Shown: in pieces, positions 43,190 through 55,229 of the stretch
Numbering within the stretch: the stretch's first letter is position 1
How the letters are laid out: each line of letters opens with the position of its first letter
Assembly: GCF_027942865.1 (NCBI RefSeq)
Contig: NC_134507.1
Span: 36,881,711-36,945,710, forward strand
DNA from: Odontesthes bonariensis
Taxonomy: Eukaryota > Chordata > Actinopteri > Atheriniformes > Atherinopsidae
Reading direction: 5' to 3'
DNA: 64,000 nt
Position numbers and translations under genes: made by a program
The notes under the pieces: generated by a model
What the model saw: the letters and a program-made list of their open reading frames with translations, nothing else
Databases searched by the model: none
Told to the model about the DNA's origin: nothing

Positions 43190-45610
43190 ATTAAACTCAT
43201 TACTGTGCTTTTTATTTAAATCCCTGTGAACTGTAAAATGCTTCTTTAAAGACCCACTAAGGTCACAGTTCAAAATATTTGTAGCTTTTTGATCAAATTC
43301 AGAAAAAAATGTAATAATATACTCTGTAAACTGACACCCACTGTGTGCAATATCCCATAAATCTCATCTGAGTCAGTGGAACACCATCAACTTAAATCAT
43401 TTTACTACATTAAGACAATGACCCTGTTTGAGGAAAGGGTCCCAATATCATCCCAAAGACTGAGGTTCAGATTCTCTCCGTTTCTAAACCTGTTCTCATT
43501 TCCAGAACCTTTTTATCATGTGCTCAGTCCTTGTTGATTCGTGGATAAAAGAAAATATTGGATATGTAAAGGAAAGTGAATAATGAAGCTTTCATGAGAC
43601 ACTTCTGAAGAGGACAGTCAGACTGACTTTTAATGGGCTTCTGAGTGTAAATCTGAGAAATCACACACTGATACTGAGGAGAACTGGATTTCTACTGCTC
43701 CTGTGATACTTTCCTGGATCACCCACAAGTCTTTATAATAATGCTATGACTCCTCTTCACACAACTTAAACTCTTAATGTAATTAAAGTATTTATATTGA
43801 CCATAATTAAGTCCTATTTTAAGATCTAATCATGAAATATGGCATATTGTGTACGTTAAACACATCAAACACATCGCTGCACACTTCTATCAAAAAGCCA
43901 AATGATACTCAGATAAGTCTGGAAAGAACCATTCTACATTTTACATTGATCATCAAACTTTTTAAATCACAAAAGATTTCAGCAAAACTACAGAAAGAAG
44001 TCAAGAAAACTGCAGCTTTAGTGGAAAATGTGACAGGATGGTCAAAAACTGCCCCAAAAGGTTAAAAAAGAGGAAGAAAAGGGCCCAGAAGTATGTTTCA
44101 CACACAGCTAAAAGGATAAAGCTCCATTTTATTTGGCGGTTAACTGTTAACGATCGTTAGCATTAGCATTAGCGGGACGTGCTAACTGTGAATAGCAGCT
44201 AGGTTACCGTATTTGAACTTTTTACTCTCTGCTGCATGTTCTGACTGCCCGTGTCCAGGAGCAGGAATCAAACCAATGACACAGAGCACTTTGAAGACAT
44301 TTCTGCTAACGTCTGACCGCTAAATTCATTCTTTTTCTGGACTCACCTGCTTGTAGCTTTCTGTTGCTATGTTCATAGGTATAGAATGGCTAGATGTCTC
44401 GTCCGCGTTGCTGGGCAACGGAGTGGAACGTCCGCAGATGGCCGCCATCTTACCACTTCCAAAATTGTGTTGATGGTGAAACATAATCTCCTCAACTGTT
44501 TGCAAATGAAAATATATAAAAAATTTTGGGGGAGCCTGTGTTCCTTTACCTTCTTTGTCACCTGTCCCTCTGTGTTCTCAGCAGCACTTTAACCAGGACT
44601 CCATTGTTTGTGTTGTCAAGGCGACAGTGATTTATTTCGTCTATCATGTAAAAGGCAAATGCCGCGATTCATGGTTATCAGTCGCGTCACTGTTACGTAG
44701 TGCGCTCTAGTAGCCAGTAGAACGCCGCCATTTGGGTACCTGCCCGCTGCCAGCTGTGTTTGTAAACATACCTGAACATACATGAACTTATATTAATTGA
44801 TATTTATAATGACTTTTGAATTGATGCTATTTTTTAAATATATTTTTCAAAACCTCAAGTACCCCCTGGAGTGCCTCCAAGTACCCCAAGGGGTACACGC
44901 ACCCCCATTTGAGAACCACTGTCATAGAGGACCCAGACTCTGCTGGAGTTGGGTTAGATGGTCATGTTGATAATTTCCATCAATCACCAGTGAGTGGGAT
45001 CAGGTTTGAGTCACTGAAAACTCAGTTTCAGGAACACAACTTTGTCATTCTTAGTCTCCTCCATAAAAGTAGATTTTTACATCTTCAGCTTCTTGGTAGT
45101 TCCCAGAACAACCATCTTCCACCATGTCCCACCCTCTGACTTTATCACTCGCAGCCATGTTAGTAAGATGGAAATGTCTCTTCTACCAGAACATCATCTG
45201 CTTCTTAGATAAAACTGCACCTCACAGATTCCACTTATTCAGCTCCTCTTAGTCACAGCACCCTCTGCTGGATTGTAGGGGAACTACAGCAGACTGACAT
45301 TTATGTGGATCTTAGCAGTGTGGTGTGAGGACAGGATGGTGGAACTACATATTTATTGTTCTCACTGTTTTCCCCAGAGATTCTTAGTGGGAGACTTATG
45401 ACACCATCTTCAACTGAAGCCTCTTGGTCTCATCCTGTTCCGTCTTTGTTCCCAAGATACTTTCATCAGTCAGATTAACCTTCAGTTAGTGCATCATTTA
45501 AGTCCAACAGAATCATGTCAGCATCACTATGGGGTATCATGTATATATTTATTTATGATATCTTCAAAGTAATTAAATATAAACTCCATTAGTCAAGCAA
45601 ACTTGATTGG
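43190..45610. other. No gene identified
   Basis: No protein gene is supported. GTACCCCAAGGGGTACACGC near 44883 followed by TTTGAGAACCACTG resembles one end of a fish hAT MITE whose other end I did not find. A stretch near 44025-44090 is similar to the reverse complement of 43130-43190 (both contain GGATGGT...AAAAACTG...AAAGGTTA). Confidence 0.4.
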
Positions 45611-45616
45611 AATTTC

Positions 45617-46915
45617 GCATACCAGCCCCGACTAGGAGTTGAGGATGCTATCATCTACCTGCTCAACCGTGTCTACGCTCACCTGGACAAGCCAGCGAGC
45701 ACTGTGAGAATCACGTTCGTTGATTTCTCCAGTGCATTCAACACCATCAGGCCGGCTCTGCTGGGTGAGAAACTGACGACGATGCAGGTGGATGCCCCCA
45801 TAGTGTCCTGGATTGTGGATTTCCTGACTGGCAGACCACAGTACGTGCGCCTGCAGCACTGCGGGTCAGACAAGGTGATCTGCAGCACCGGTGCCCCGCA
45901 GGGGACCGTCCTCTCTCCCTTCCTCTTCACCCTGTACACCACAGACTTCAGCTACGGCACAGAGACCTGCCACCTTCAGAAGTTTTCTGACGACTCTGCA
46001 GTAGTTGGATGCATCAGTAATGGTGATGAGACGGAGTACAGGGGTGTGGTGGACAACTTTGCCACTTGGTGTGAGCAGAACCATCTGCAGCTCAACGTGG
46101 CAAAGACCAAGAAACTGGTGGTGGACTTGAGAAGGAGTAAGGCCCCAGTGACCCCTGTCTCCATCTGTGGGGTCAACGTGGACATGGTGGAGGACTACAA
46201 ATACTTAGGGGTGCACTTGGACCATAAACTGGACTGGACAAAAAACACAAACGCCCTTTACAGGAAGGGCCAGAGCCATCTCTATTTTCTGAGGCGGCTT
46301 AGGTCCTTCAACATCTGTCGGACAATGCTGCGGATGTTCTAGGAGTCTGTGGTGGCCAGCGCCATCCTCTACGCTGTTGCATGCTGGGGCAGCAGACTGA
46401 AGGTGAAGGACGCCAACAGACTGAACAAACTCATCCGCAAAGCCAGCCACGTTGTCGGAGAGGAGCTGGACTCTCTGACAGCAGTGTCAGACAGAAGGAT
46501 GCTGTCCAGGATCAAATCCATGCTGGACAATCCTGCACATCCTCTTCATAATGTGTTGGGCAGCCACAGAAGCACCTTCAGCCAGAGACTGATTGCACCA
46601 CGCTGCACCACAGAGCGCCACAGGAAGTCATTCCTGCCTGTGGCCATCAAACTGTATAATTCCAGTCTCTGACATCACTTCACCATGTGCAATAACCCGG
46701 TCATAACAATAATAATTAGCTACTGAGTAGCATTGTAAATACTGTTTATTGTTTACTCTATTTTTGTACATATCGATATTTTTATTCTTATTTTATTTTT
46801 ATTTTATTCCCTATCTTATTCTTATTAATCTTTATTTTCCTGTAAATAAGAGCACTGCAACAAAAGAATTTCCCGCAAGGGATTAATAAAGTTATTCTGA
46901 TTCTGATTCTGAATA
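45617..46915 (+). mobile_element. L2/CR1-type LINE, 5'-truncated
   Basis: The reverse transcriptase begins at AYQPRLGVEDAIIYLLNRVY. It contains motif A (TFVDFSSAFNTIRP), motif B (STGAPQGTVLSPFLFTLYT) and motif C as FSDDSAVVG, and runs to KSFLPVAIKLYNSSL at 46672. One in-frame stop lies at 46340-46342. The 3' end has GGGATTAATAAAGTT and an ATTCTG tandem tail, typical of this clade. The endonuclease and N-terminal RT are missing. Clade name by motif recall. Confidence 0.8.
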
Positions 46916-47059
46916 ACAGCGGACTACTTTAGGAAACTCCTACGACAGGTCTGGATCACTCGTAAATTCTGTTCGTACCTGAAAGAAAACGTAAAATACC
47001 AAAAGATTGGTGAATGCGCACATTCTCTTAAATCCCTGGCACGCACGAGTTAAGAACAA

Positions 47060-47435
47060 ATGTGTGCGTAGGAGCGGTTGTTGCATGAGGCCCAACGTCT
47101 CCACTCTCCTGGTTTCTTCCTTCCTGGACGACTGGACACTCATATGTTCCTCTGTCATCAGTCGTCACATTTCTCAGAATCAGCGACAGGTCTCCATCCT
47201 TCATCTGTCTGTCCTGCAGATCCACCCGCTTCTTTAAACCTGGATGATGCTTTAATGGCTCTCATGGAGCAGAAGTTTCATATCCGGACACAAAGAATAT
47301 GTCTGGATCCGTTCTAAAGCAGTGTGTGACCTCCTGAGAGATGCTGAAATGTGGAACCCGACATGGCAGAATCCCATCCTGTCCAGGTTCAGCTGTGATG
47401 GTTCTGTGTTCTGCAGGAGAGGAAACAACACAGAG
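47060..47435 (-). pseudogene. Ig V-set domain exon, decayed
   Basis: After a CTCTCCTGCAG acceptor (exon start near 47428), the minus strand encodes EHRTITAEPGQDGILPCR and later KKRVDLQDRQMKDGDLSLIL, RNVTTDDRGTYECPV. Both V-set cysteines are visible (ILPC and YEC). One in-frame TGA follows YETSAP, and the W of strand C is not seen. It resembles the large teleost families of single-V-set membrane receptors. Flanking exons were not found. Confidence 0.7.
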
Positions 47436-47599
47436 CAGAGAGGTTAAAGAGCTCAGATCATGCAGGAAGTCACTGTTCATGTCTAACTGCTGCTTTTTCT
47501 GTAGCTACAGCAGGAGGAGTGAGGAGTTCTCCTGTGTTCCATGCACTGAAGCAGCCCACTTTATTCATTCCATCACGCCTTCATGAGAGTTCTGCTGAT

Positions 47600-48780
47600 C
47601 TGAGCCGGATGTACCACAAAGTGGGATTAACGGCCAAGCAAGGCCACTTCAGCTTTAGCTTCTTACTTGGGTGAGTTACTGCAGTAAAGTCATAAAGCCA
47701 AGCTGGTCCAGATGAATGACCTTAGTTAGAAGCTCTGAACACAGAAAACTTCCTGAAAGATGCTGTAAAAGTCAGTCGATCTTTAGTTAGTGGCTTATTG
47801 GTCACCCAACTGCGACCCAGAACATGGACACAACCCCCACTGGCCTGAGAAGCTGGGGACGCTTCATCAAGTTCATCAAACTGAATGTAGGAATTTCTCT
47901 GTTGTTGTCAGGGAGGTCAGCAGATGTGGTGGTCGCTGCTGCCATGGATCAACCTTCATTAGGACTTCAGAACTTTTCTACAATGTCCAAACCCTTAAAT
48001 TTAATCAAATACAGTTCAGTGCTGCAGATTAATCTACCCAACAGTATAAGTAGCAGTAAAAGAACTTCTTTATTAAGGCTTGTTTTACATTTTCCATGAT
48101 GACATTTTATAATGAAATGTTTGGTTTAGATCTGTTTTTTTTTTGTTTGTTTTTTTTGCACATCTGACACATTTATTTTGTAATTTACTTTGGTTTTAAC
48201 CAGAAAAAAGTGATCAAATTCATATTTTAATCAATTAATTAATATTTTACAATAGTTTTCTTGCTTGAAGCCCAATAAACAGGGTTACAGATGTTTGTTT
48301 CACATGTATTCAGTTCACATAAGATATACAGAATAATTAGGTCTTCTACAGAAAAGAAGAATTGATCCCGGCTCATCAGTCAAAGCATCTACAGCCACAT
48401 ATTTCCCTCCAAGTCATTTAAAGCTTCTTTAAAATAATTTATTCAGCCCAGCTTTGCCATTCAGCTCATTGTCCATCTGACACCAGAGAGAACAGACAGA
48501 CTGAAGGACATCTTCTACAGATGGAGTGTTTGGGACAACAGGAGGAACAGACAGTGACATCATGCTCTGTTGGAGGATGTAGATCTGAAGGTAAGCTGGA
48601 CCACTGGCAAGATTCAGTATGAAGGAGGACGAGGTAGGGGCACCCTCTACCATTTAAAACGCTGATAAATGTGTCTCTGCCTCTCCAAAAAAGAAAAAGG
48701 TTGATAAAACACATCCTCAGTGAAGTGATCAATGCACATTATTGGTCAATATTTACTGAAAATTGCATGGTAAAAGTTAA
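47600..48780. other. No gene identified
   Basis: Short frames only, with no domain, RNA gene or element end that I can support. Confidence 0.4.
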
Positions 48781-48982
48781 AGTTGTAGTTTTTGTGCTCC
48801 GTCCCGCTTAGACCCGTTCAAACTGACTGACAGCGCTGTGACGTTTGGAACTACGGAGGCTCACATGGACCACCTGACAGCCCTTGCGGCGACATCAAAG
48901 CGTGTCGCAACTCTGTATTACTCTATAGGCAACTTTAAGGCTCTAGCATGGTTGCTGCGTCTGCTCGCGCGAGCGGTGTTGA

Positions 48983-49013
48983 TGACGTCACGAGTTCGTG
49001 CCGGCTATATATA
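48983..49013 (+). promoter_or_regulatory. CRE plus TATA promoter-like site
   Basis: A palindromic TGACGTCA (48983-48990) lies 16 bp from TATATATA (49006-49013), pointing rightwards. It sits about 200 bp left of the L1 insertion and probably belonged to the older element that the L1 entered. No downstream gene remains visible on this strand. Confidence 0.45.
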
Positions 49014-49193
49014 GTGGCGCAAGTCGTTGCACCAGTAGTTGCAATTTTCTCCGTCACAGAGGAGGCGCTGCTACGTGAAGGTTACCGCTACTCTACAACC
49101 ACGAAAGTGGAGAAGAAAACAATGAAGAGCAGGAACACTGACATTAATTATACTGCTGCAGTATTCGGATCATTTTAATTTTTTAATTCAGTT

Positions 49194-49210
49194 AAAAGGT
49201 GAAGGTCTGA
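49194..49210 (+). repeat. L1 target-site duplication, left copy
   Basis: AAAAGGTGAAGGTCTGA is repeated exactly at 55230-55246 after the poly(A) run. The first A residues are ambiguous on the right side. Confidence 0.95.
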
Positions 49211-49370
49211 GTGTGTCCTACGGGGGCGCTGCTGAGCACGCATGGAGTAAGACGTGTGTTTGTGTAGCTCTGCAGGAAACTTCGGTCAAACTATTATTTT
49301 CAGAGGTATTCTCGGTAAATAACACCTCAAGTTTAAGTTGACATTGGGGTTCAAGTGTTAGATAAACCAG

Positions 49371-50261
49371 ATGGCGAACAAACAAAACAAAACACGACAA
49401 ACGACCTTATCTGCATCGAAGCTAACAGGTCAGACCACATGTGAACCGAAGGCGTCAGAGGAGAACACAGCGATGTCTCTTGACTTTGAAGGATTTAAAC
49501 GCGAATTGCGTGACGAACTGGTTGATGTAATGAAGAAGGAGGTTCGTGCTGTACTTGAAAGTGAGCTGGGGGTTTTCAAGACGGACGTTCTGGCTTTAAA
49601 ATCTGGCCTGGAAGAATTCAAAAACACTGCTGGTTCGGACCTAGCCGTGCTACATAGCACGCTAGCTGGCGCAGAGCAAAGTTTGTCCACCTGCAGTGAT
49701 GATATTACCACGCTACAGCGCGAAGTGAAGCGCCTGACTGAGATAACCGATGATCTTCAAAAGAAATGCGACGACTTGGAAGGGAGGTCACGCAGGAATA
49801 ACGTCAGGATAGTTGGTATACCCGAATCTGCTGGCAGCAGTTCTACATCAGCGGTGTCAGCTTTGCTTAAGGAGGCGTTTAAGCTAGACAAGGCTCCCCT
49901 GATCGACAGGTCACATCGCTCACTGCAGGACGCTCCTGAAAAAGGGAAACCACCAAGAACGGTCATAGCGCGCCTTCACTACTACAAGGACTGCGACGAA
50001 ATTCTACGCCAAGCGAGGACCAAACAGAGGATCCAAGTCGGCGATATGACCATCTCTGTCTTCCCGGATTACACTGCGCGAGTGGCCAAGGCACGGGCGG
50101 CGTTTTACGATGTGAAACGAATTCTGAAGGATGCCCCTGATGTCAGGTACGGGCTCCGCTTCCCAGCCAAGCTTCGCATTACATTCAACGGGGTCGAGTC
50201 ATCCTTCACTGATCCAAACGCTGCCATGACGTACGTTACTGAGAACATTGTTCGCCGTTAA
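49371..50261 (+). CDS. L1 ORF1 protein (RNA-binding chaperone)
   Basis: The 296-residue protein has a basic N-terminus and a predicted coiled coil at roughly residues 60-135 (heptads such as ITTLQREVKRLTEITDDLQK). An RRM follows, beginning at LEGRSRRNNVRIVGIPES, with a C-terminal domain (ARVAKARAAFYDVKRIL...). This is the trimeric L1 ORF1p plan: it coats the LINE RNA and travels with it. The ATG at 49371 is the first in-frame start and follows the short 5' UTR. Confidence 0.9.
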   Translation: MANKQNKTRQTTLSASKLTGQTTCEPKASEENTAMSLDFEGFKRELRDELVDVMKKEVRAVLESELGVFKTDVLALKSGLEEFKNTAGSDLAVLHSTLAGAEQSLSTCSDDITTLQREVKRLTEITDDLQKKCDDLEGRSRRNNVRIVGIPESAGSSSTSAVSALLKEAFKLDKAPLIDRSHRSLQDAPEKGKPPRTVIARLHYYKDCDEILRQARTKQRIQVGDMTISVFPDYTARVAKARAAFYDVKRILKDAPDVRYGLRFPAKLRITFNGVESSFTDPNAAMTYVTENIVRR

Positions 50262-51022
50262 CACTGACGGTGTTGGACATGGGTCTGCAAAGGTGATATT
50301 TCTCCCTTTCTATACTTGGTTAACCTTGAGCTAACTGACTAACTGACCACCAATGATTACTGAATGACCACAGGTTATTCTTTTTTTTTTCTTTTCTTTT
50401 CTTTTTCTTGAGATATCGCCACAGAATGTGTAGCCTACTACTACAACCTGATTTTTATTTTTTCTTTATTTTTCTCTTTAAATTAATATGGACCTTCATA
50501 CGTCATTGGGGCAGAAGCTTGCCATCGCTCAAAATAAGTGTGTGGTCTTATTAGTAGCTTACTTTTTTCACTGCATTGGTTTGTATACAAACTACTTCTT
50601 TAATTATTTTATGTCTTCTATGTTTGAAAGGTTGGAGGTGGCAGCTGGTTATTTTTTGTTTATATAAATGTGGCAGAATAAGTTGTTGTTTTTTTTTTTT
50701 GTTTGTTTCTTAGGTGTGATCAAAGTTTGGAATTTACAGTACCTCTGTTCATTATCATTCCTTACTCTCTGCAGACTGCATAGTTTAGCAGTTTAGGTAC
50801 CTGTAGAGCTATGTGCTTTTACTTTTCTCTGGGTTTTTTTTATGCGATCTCCAGGTTGGGGAGAGGTCGGCATAGGGGAATAGGGCCTAGGGTATACTTA
50901 TTTTTTTTCCCTTTTTTCTTTTCCTTGCTCTTTTTCTTCGATTTATTCTTCGATATGTTTGCCTTGTCTGCTTACCACTGGGGACTTTTAGCACAGAATC
51001 TCTCTGAGTGTACATATAAAGT
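50262..51022. other. L1 inter-ORF region
   Basis: A T-rich stretch of about 760 bp with no domain. It is long for an inter-ORF spacer (mammalian L1 has tens of bases), so ORF2 translation may use a different route from mammalian L1. Confidence 0.7.
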
Positions 51023-54000
51023 ATGACTTCACAAAGTAGCTGTTCACCCTGTGCCACACGCCTCATCAGTTGGAATGTGAAGGGGATGAATCACCCAATC
51101 AAACGTACCCGTATTTTTACACATTTAAAATCATTGGGTCCAGATATTATTTTCTTGCAGGAGACCCATCTTTTGAGCACGGAATGCTCCAAACTGCAAA
51201 GGGGTTGGGTTGATCACATTTTCTCTTCTGGTTGTGGTACCAGAGCCAGAGGGGTGGCAATCCTGATCAAAAGAGGGACCCCCTTTGCTCCGTCACAGGT
51301 TATCACTGATACAAACGGACGGTATGTCATAGTTACAGGAAAACTTTATGGCACACCCATCATCCTAGCTAACGTATATGGTCCGAACTGGGACAATCCA
51401 CAGTTTTTCTCACAGTTAATAGCCAAGCTACCAGATGTCAACTCACATCATCTAATAATGGGAGGAGACTTTAATTGTGTTCTAGACCCGACTTTAGATA
51501 GGTCCAGGGCTGGGACACAGGGCTGCGTTTCCAAGTCTGGTGAGGTCCTTCTGTCATTTTTCAGTCATTACAGGTTAAGAGACCCATGGAGAAGTTCTAA
51601 CCCAACAACCAGGCAGTACTCTTTCTACTCTCCAGTGCACAAGTCCTATTCAAGGATAGATTACTTTATTGTCGATGATAGGTCTCTCTCTTTTGTCAGT
51701 CACTCTAAATACCACAGTATTATTATATCAGATCATTGCCCTCTGCAGTTAGATCTCCAGATGCCTAATAGTAGCACTAAACACAGGACATGGCGCTTTG
51801 ACCCATTACTACTAAACAATAAGGATTTTACTACTTTCATTAGTAGTCAAATTGATTTCTTTTTTGAAACAAACTCAACGCCCGACATATCTTACAGTAC
51901 AATTTGGGAGGCATTTAAAGCATATATAAGAGGCCAAATAATCTCCTACACAGCAAAGTTGCGATCAGCACGTAATTTTCAACTTACTGAATTATCAAAG
52001 AAAATTAAAGACCTAGACAATAGGGCTGCCTCTGATCTTTCTGATCCAAACTTACATAAAGAACGTTTACTATTAAAATCTGAATATGACTGCTTATCCA
52101 TCAAAGACACAGAACAACTTCTTTTTAAATCTAAGCAAACATATTATGAACATAGTGACAAAGCAGGTAGACTCCTCGCTCATCAGTTACGTCAGAAAAC
52201 AGCTAAAACCACTATCCCTGAAATTCGCACTGCACCAGATAAAACCACCACTCATCCACAGGCTATTAATGATCAATTTAAAGATTATTATACTGGTATC
52301 TATACACCAGAGGCAAATGTTGATACTGGGGAGATCCGAGAGTTCTTGGATAAACTTGAAATTCCGCAGATAAGTCAAGAAGCACAAGCCATTATTGATG
52401 CCCCTATATCATGTCAGGAAATCACACAAGCTATCGGCTCTTTGCAGAGTGGTAAGGCAGCGGGTCCCGATGGGATATCAGTTGAATTTTATAAAGCCTT
52501 TTCCAATAAATTGACACCCATATTAAGTTCTCTGTATGCAGATATTCTATCTTTGAACAGAATGCCAGTAACCATGAACCAGGCTGTAATAACGCTCTTG
52601 CTGAAGAAGGGAAAGGACCCCCTGGAATGCAGTGCATACCGCCCAATAAGCCTCCTTTGCTATGACTATAAAATTCTCACAAAAATCTTAGCACGTCGGC
52701 TAGAAACTGTCATCTCTGATCTTATTTCCACTGATCAAACAGGTTTCATGCCTGGTAGGCAATCCTTTTTTAACATGCGGCGTCTTCTTAGCATACTTCA
52801 TTCCAACCATTCGTCTGATACTCCTGAAGTTCTGCTCTCTCTAGATGCGGAGAGGGCTTTCGACAGAATTTTATGGCCATTCCTCTTTGAGGTGCTGGGT
52901 AGATTTGGTTTTGGCCCAACTTTCCTTACATGGATGAATATAATTTATAACACTCCTGAGGCTGCTGTGCGCACAAACGTAATAAACTCTAATTTCTTTA
53001 CACTTCAATGTGGGGTGAGGCAGGGCTGCTGTTTATCACCATTTTTGTTTAATTTAGCAATTGAACCCTTGGCCATAGCTCTCAGAGCTGACGGCAGAGT
53101 TCCTGGCATTGTTAGGGGGGGCCTCACCCATAAAGTTTCACTCTATGCTGACGACCTTCTTTTGTATCTCTCCGACCCCGTAGTCTCTTTGCCCCATGTC
53201 ATGCACTTCTTAAATTATGTGAAAAAGATATCTGGTTACAAGTTGAACTTTTCTAAAAGTATTATTTTTCCTATTAACAGTTTGGCACAAAATCTTGATT
53301 ATAATGCATGTCCATTCAGACTAGACAGAGAATCATTCATCTACCTTGGTATTGTGGTCACCCGCACTTACAAAAATCTATATGAGGCTAATTTTAAAAG
53401 GTTAATTGAAAAAATGAAACTTGATCTGAGCCGGTGGTCTACCTTGCCCATTTCACTAGCAGGTCGTGTTAACACAGTGAAGATGACAGTCCTTCCTAAA
53501 TTTCTGTATGCGTTTCAAATGTTGCCATTGTTTCTCCCTTTTGCTTTCTTTAAAGATCTGAATTCACATATTTCATCATTTATTTGGAACAACTCTGTCT
53601 CAAGAGCAAGGAGGGGTATTTTGGAGATGCCCAAACTAGCAGGTGGACTTGCACTTCCCAACTTTATGATCTACTATTGGGCAGCCAATCTCTCTAAACT
53701 GCCTCATTGGATTACTTCATTTAGGACAGGAGATAGTGCCACCTGGGTGGGCATGGAAATTGAATCCTGTCCCTATTCTACACCACTAGCTAGCCTTTGC
53801 ACTTCCTTTTCTAAAAAATCTAACTACTCTCCTTCCAATCTTGTGACTAAACACACCCTTAAAATATGGCGCCAATTTAGAAAGCATTTTAATTTGACCC
53901 ACTCAAATGGCTTTATGCCCATAATTAATAATGATATTTTTCCTGCTGCAAAAACGGATTCAGCTTTTCTTTTATGGTATGATAGTGGCATAGTGTTTTT

Positions 54001-54835
54001 CAATGATTTATTTTTGAGTAACACTTTCATTTCCTTTGAGACCTTACGCGAGAATTTTTCACTACCTCAGGTCCATTTCTTCAGATATTTACAGGCACGT
54101 AGTTTTGCCAGAGAACATTACCCATTTCCTCACTTACCTGATAATGATTTGCTTGACCAAATACTTGGGCGGGATCCTACTCGTAAGGGCAACATTTCTT
54201 TTATGTACAACATTATTTTGAATTTTGCTATGCCTTCAACTGAGAAGATTAGATGCACCTGGGAACAGGACCTTGGTGTTCCAATCCCAGCATTGACATG
54301 GGAAGGTTGCCTGGATTGGATTCATACTTCATCTTTATGCCTTAGACACAATTTGATTCAGTTCAAAATTCTACACAGACTTCATTTTTCCAGGGAACGG
54401 TTGGCCAGCATTTATCCCAACACTGACTCACATTGTTTGAGATGTCGTCAAGGCGTGGCCACTCTTGGACATATGTTCTGGTCGTGTCCATCTCTGACTA
54501 ATTTCTGGACTCAAATATTTGATGGTTTTACACATATGTGTGGCAGGCCCATCCCATTAGATCCAGTCACTGCTGTTTTTGGTGTTATAGGCGATAATGT
54601 TCAGGTTTCTACGTCCCAAACACATGCCATTGCATTTGCTTCACTTCTTGCTAGGAGACTTATCTTGCGGCAATGGAAATCTGCTAACCCCCCGTCTTTC
54701 CTCTGTTGGGTCAAGGAGGTCTTGGCTTTTTTGCCCTTAGAAAAGCTTAGATACTCAAGGGGTAGGTCTTCTAACAGGTTTCACAAAACATGGAGTCCTT
54801 TCCTAGATTTTGCTGACAGTCTTTCTTTCTCTTAG
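51023..54835 (+). CDS. L1 ORF2 protein (endonuclease and reverse transcriptase)
   Basis: The 1270-residue protein has an N-terminal APE-type endonuclease (residues 1-230) with ISWNVKGMN, FLQETH, NVYGPNWD, GGDFNCVLD, SRIDYF and ISDHCPLQL. The reverse transcriptase lies at about 470-760 with KAAGPDGISVEFY, RPISLL, LSLDAERAFDRI, GVRQGCCLSPFLFNLA and YADDLLLY. A C-terminal CX2C...HX4C knuckle (CLRCRQGVATLGHMFWSC) lies near residue 1140. All catalytic aspartates and the SDH histidine are present. The enzyme nicks target DNA and copies its own RNA there. Confidence 0.95.
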   Translation: MTSQSSCSPCATRLISWNVKGMNHPIKRTRIFTHLKSLGPDIIFLQETHLLSTECSKLQRGWVDHIFSSGCGTRARGVAILIKRGTPFAPSQVITDTNGRYVIVTGKLYGTPIILANVYGPNWDNPQFFSQLIAKLPDVNSHHLIMGGDFNCVLDPTLDRSRAGTQGCVSKSGEVLLSFFSHYRLRDPWRSSNPTTRQYSFYSPVHKSYSRIDYFIVDDRSLSFVSHSKYHSIIISDHCPLQLDLQMPNSSTKHRTWRFDPLLLNNKDFTTFISSQIDFFFETNSTPDISYSTIWEAFKAYIRGQIISYTAKLRSARNFQLTELSKKIKDLDNRAASDLSDPNLHKERLLLKSEYDCLSIKDTEQLLFKSKQTYYEHSDKAGRLLAHQLRQKTAKTTIPEIRTAPDKTTTHPQAINDQFKDYYTGIYTPEANVDTGEIREFLDKLEIPQISQEAQAIIDAPISCQEITQAIGSLQSGKAAGPDGISVEFYKAFSNKLTPILSSLYADILSLNRMPVTMNQAVITLLLKKGKDPLECSAYRPISLLCYDYKILTKILARRLETVISDLISTDQTGFMPGRQSFFNMRRLLSILHSNHSSDTPEVLLSLDAERAFDRILWPFLFEVLGRFGFGPTFLTWMNIIYNTPEAAVRTNVINSNFFTLQCGVRQGCCLSPFLFNLAIEPLAIALRADGRVPGIVRGGLTHKVSLYADDLLLYLSDPVVSLPHVMHFLNYVKKISGYKLNFSKSIIFPINSLAQNLDYNACPFRLDRESFIYLGIVVTRTYKNLYEANFKRLIEKMKLDLSRWSTLPISLAGRVNTVKMTVLPKFLYAFQMLPLFLPFAFFKDLNSHISSFIWNNSVSRARRGILEMPKLAGGLALPNFMIYYWAANLSKLPHWITSFRTGDSATWVGMEIESCPYSTPLASLCTSFSKKSNYSPSNLVTKHTLKIWRQFRKHFNLTHSNGFMPIINNDIFPAAKTDSAFLLWYDSGIVFFNDLFLSNTFISFETLRENFSLPQVHFFRYLQARSFAREHYPFPHLPDNDLLDQILGRDPTRKGNISFMYNIILNFAMPSTEKIRCTWEQDLGVPIPALTWEGCLDWIHTSSLCLRHNLIQFKILHRLHFSRERLASIYPNTDSHCLRCRQGVATLGHMFWSCPSLTNFWTQIFDGFTHMCGRPIPLDPVTAVFGVIGDNVQVSTSQTHAIAFASLLARRLILRQWKSANPPSFLCWVKEVLAFLPLEKLRYSRGRSSNRFHKTWSPFLDFADSLSFS

Positions 54836-55229
54836 GCATCAATGGTGCATACTTCAGGGCACTGGGTGCGGCACAGTTGCACTGCTTACTAGATGACACT
54901 CAGAAATAAATCCACATAATGTGTTTAAATGTTGAGATACTCCTCAAGGTAGCAGACCTCCTTTTTTATTATTGATGTTATTGTTTTTATTTATTTATTT
55001 TCTATTATTATTATTACTGCCATTTCTTTTTTCTTCATGCTATACATTTGTCATTTTGTTTTGTTTATTTGTTTGTTTTTTGTTTATCTATTCATTATCA
55101 TTTTGGTATTATTATTATTGTATTTTAAACGGAGTACTGTATGTATTATGTGTACACCTGGGTGGGTGGGATTTGGGTTGCTATTTGTATAATTGTGAAA
55201 ACCTATAAATAAAGTTACAAAAAAAAAAA

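Larger units (their letters stand above)
49211..55229 (+). mobile_element. Full-length L1-type LINE, looks intact
   Basis: About 6.0 kb lies between perfect 17-bp target duplications: a 160-bp 5' UTR, ORF1, a long 760-bp inter-ORF region, ORF2, a T-rich 3' UTR with AATAAA at 55208-55213, and a poly(A) run. Both frames are open with all expected motifs, so the insertion is recent. It resembles fish L1-superfamily elements of the Tx1/Swimmer kind. Exact clade not determined. Confidence 0.93.

Noticed and set aside
54972-55208. 78-aa hydrophobic frame after ORF2
   Set aside because: It is the T-rich 3' UTR of the L1, read as Leu/Phe runs.
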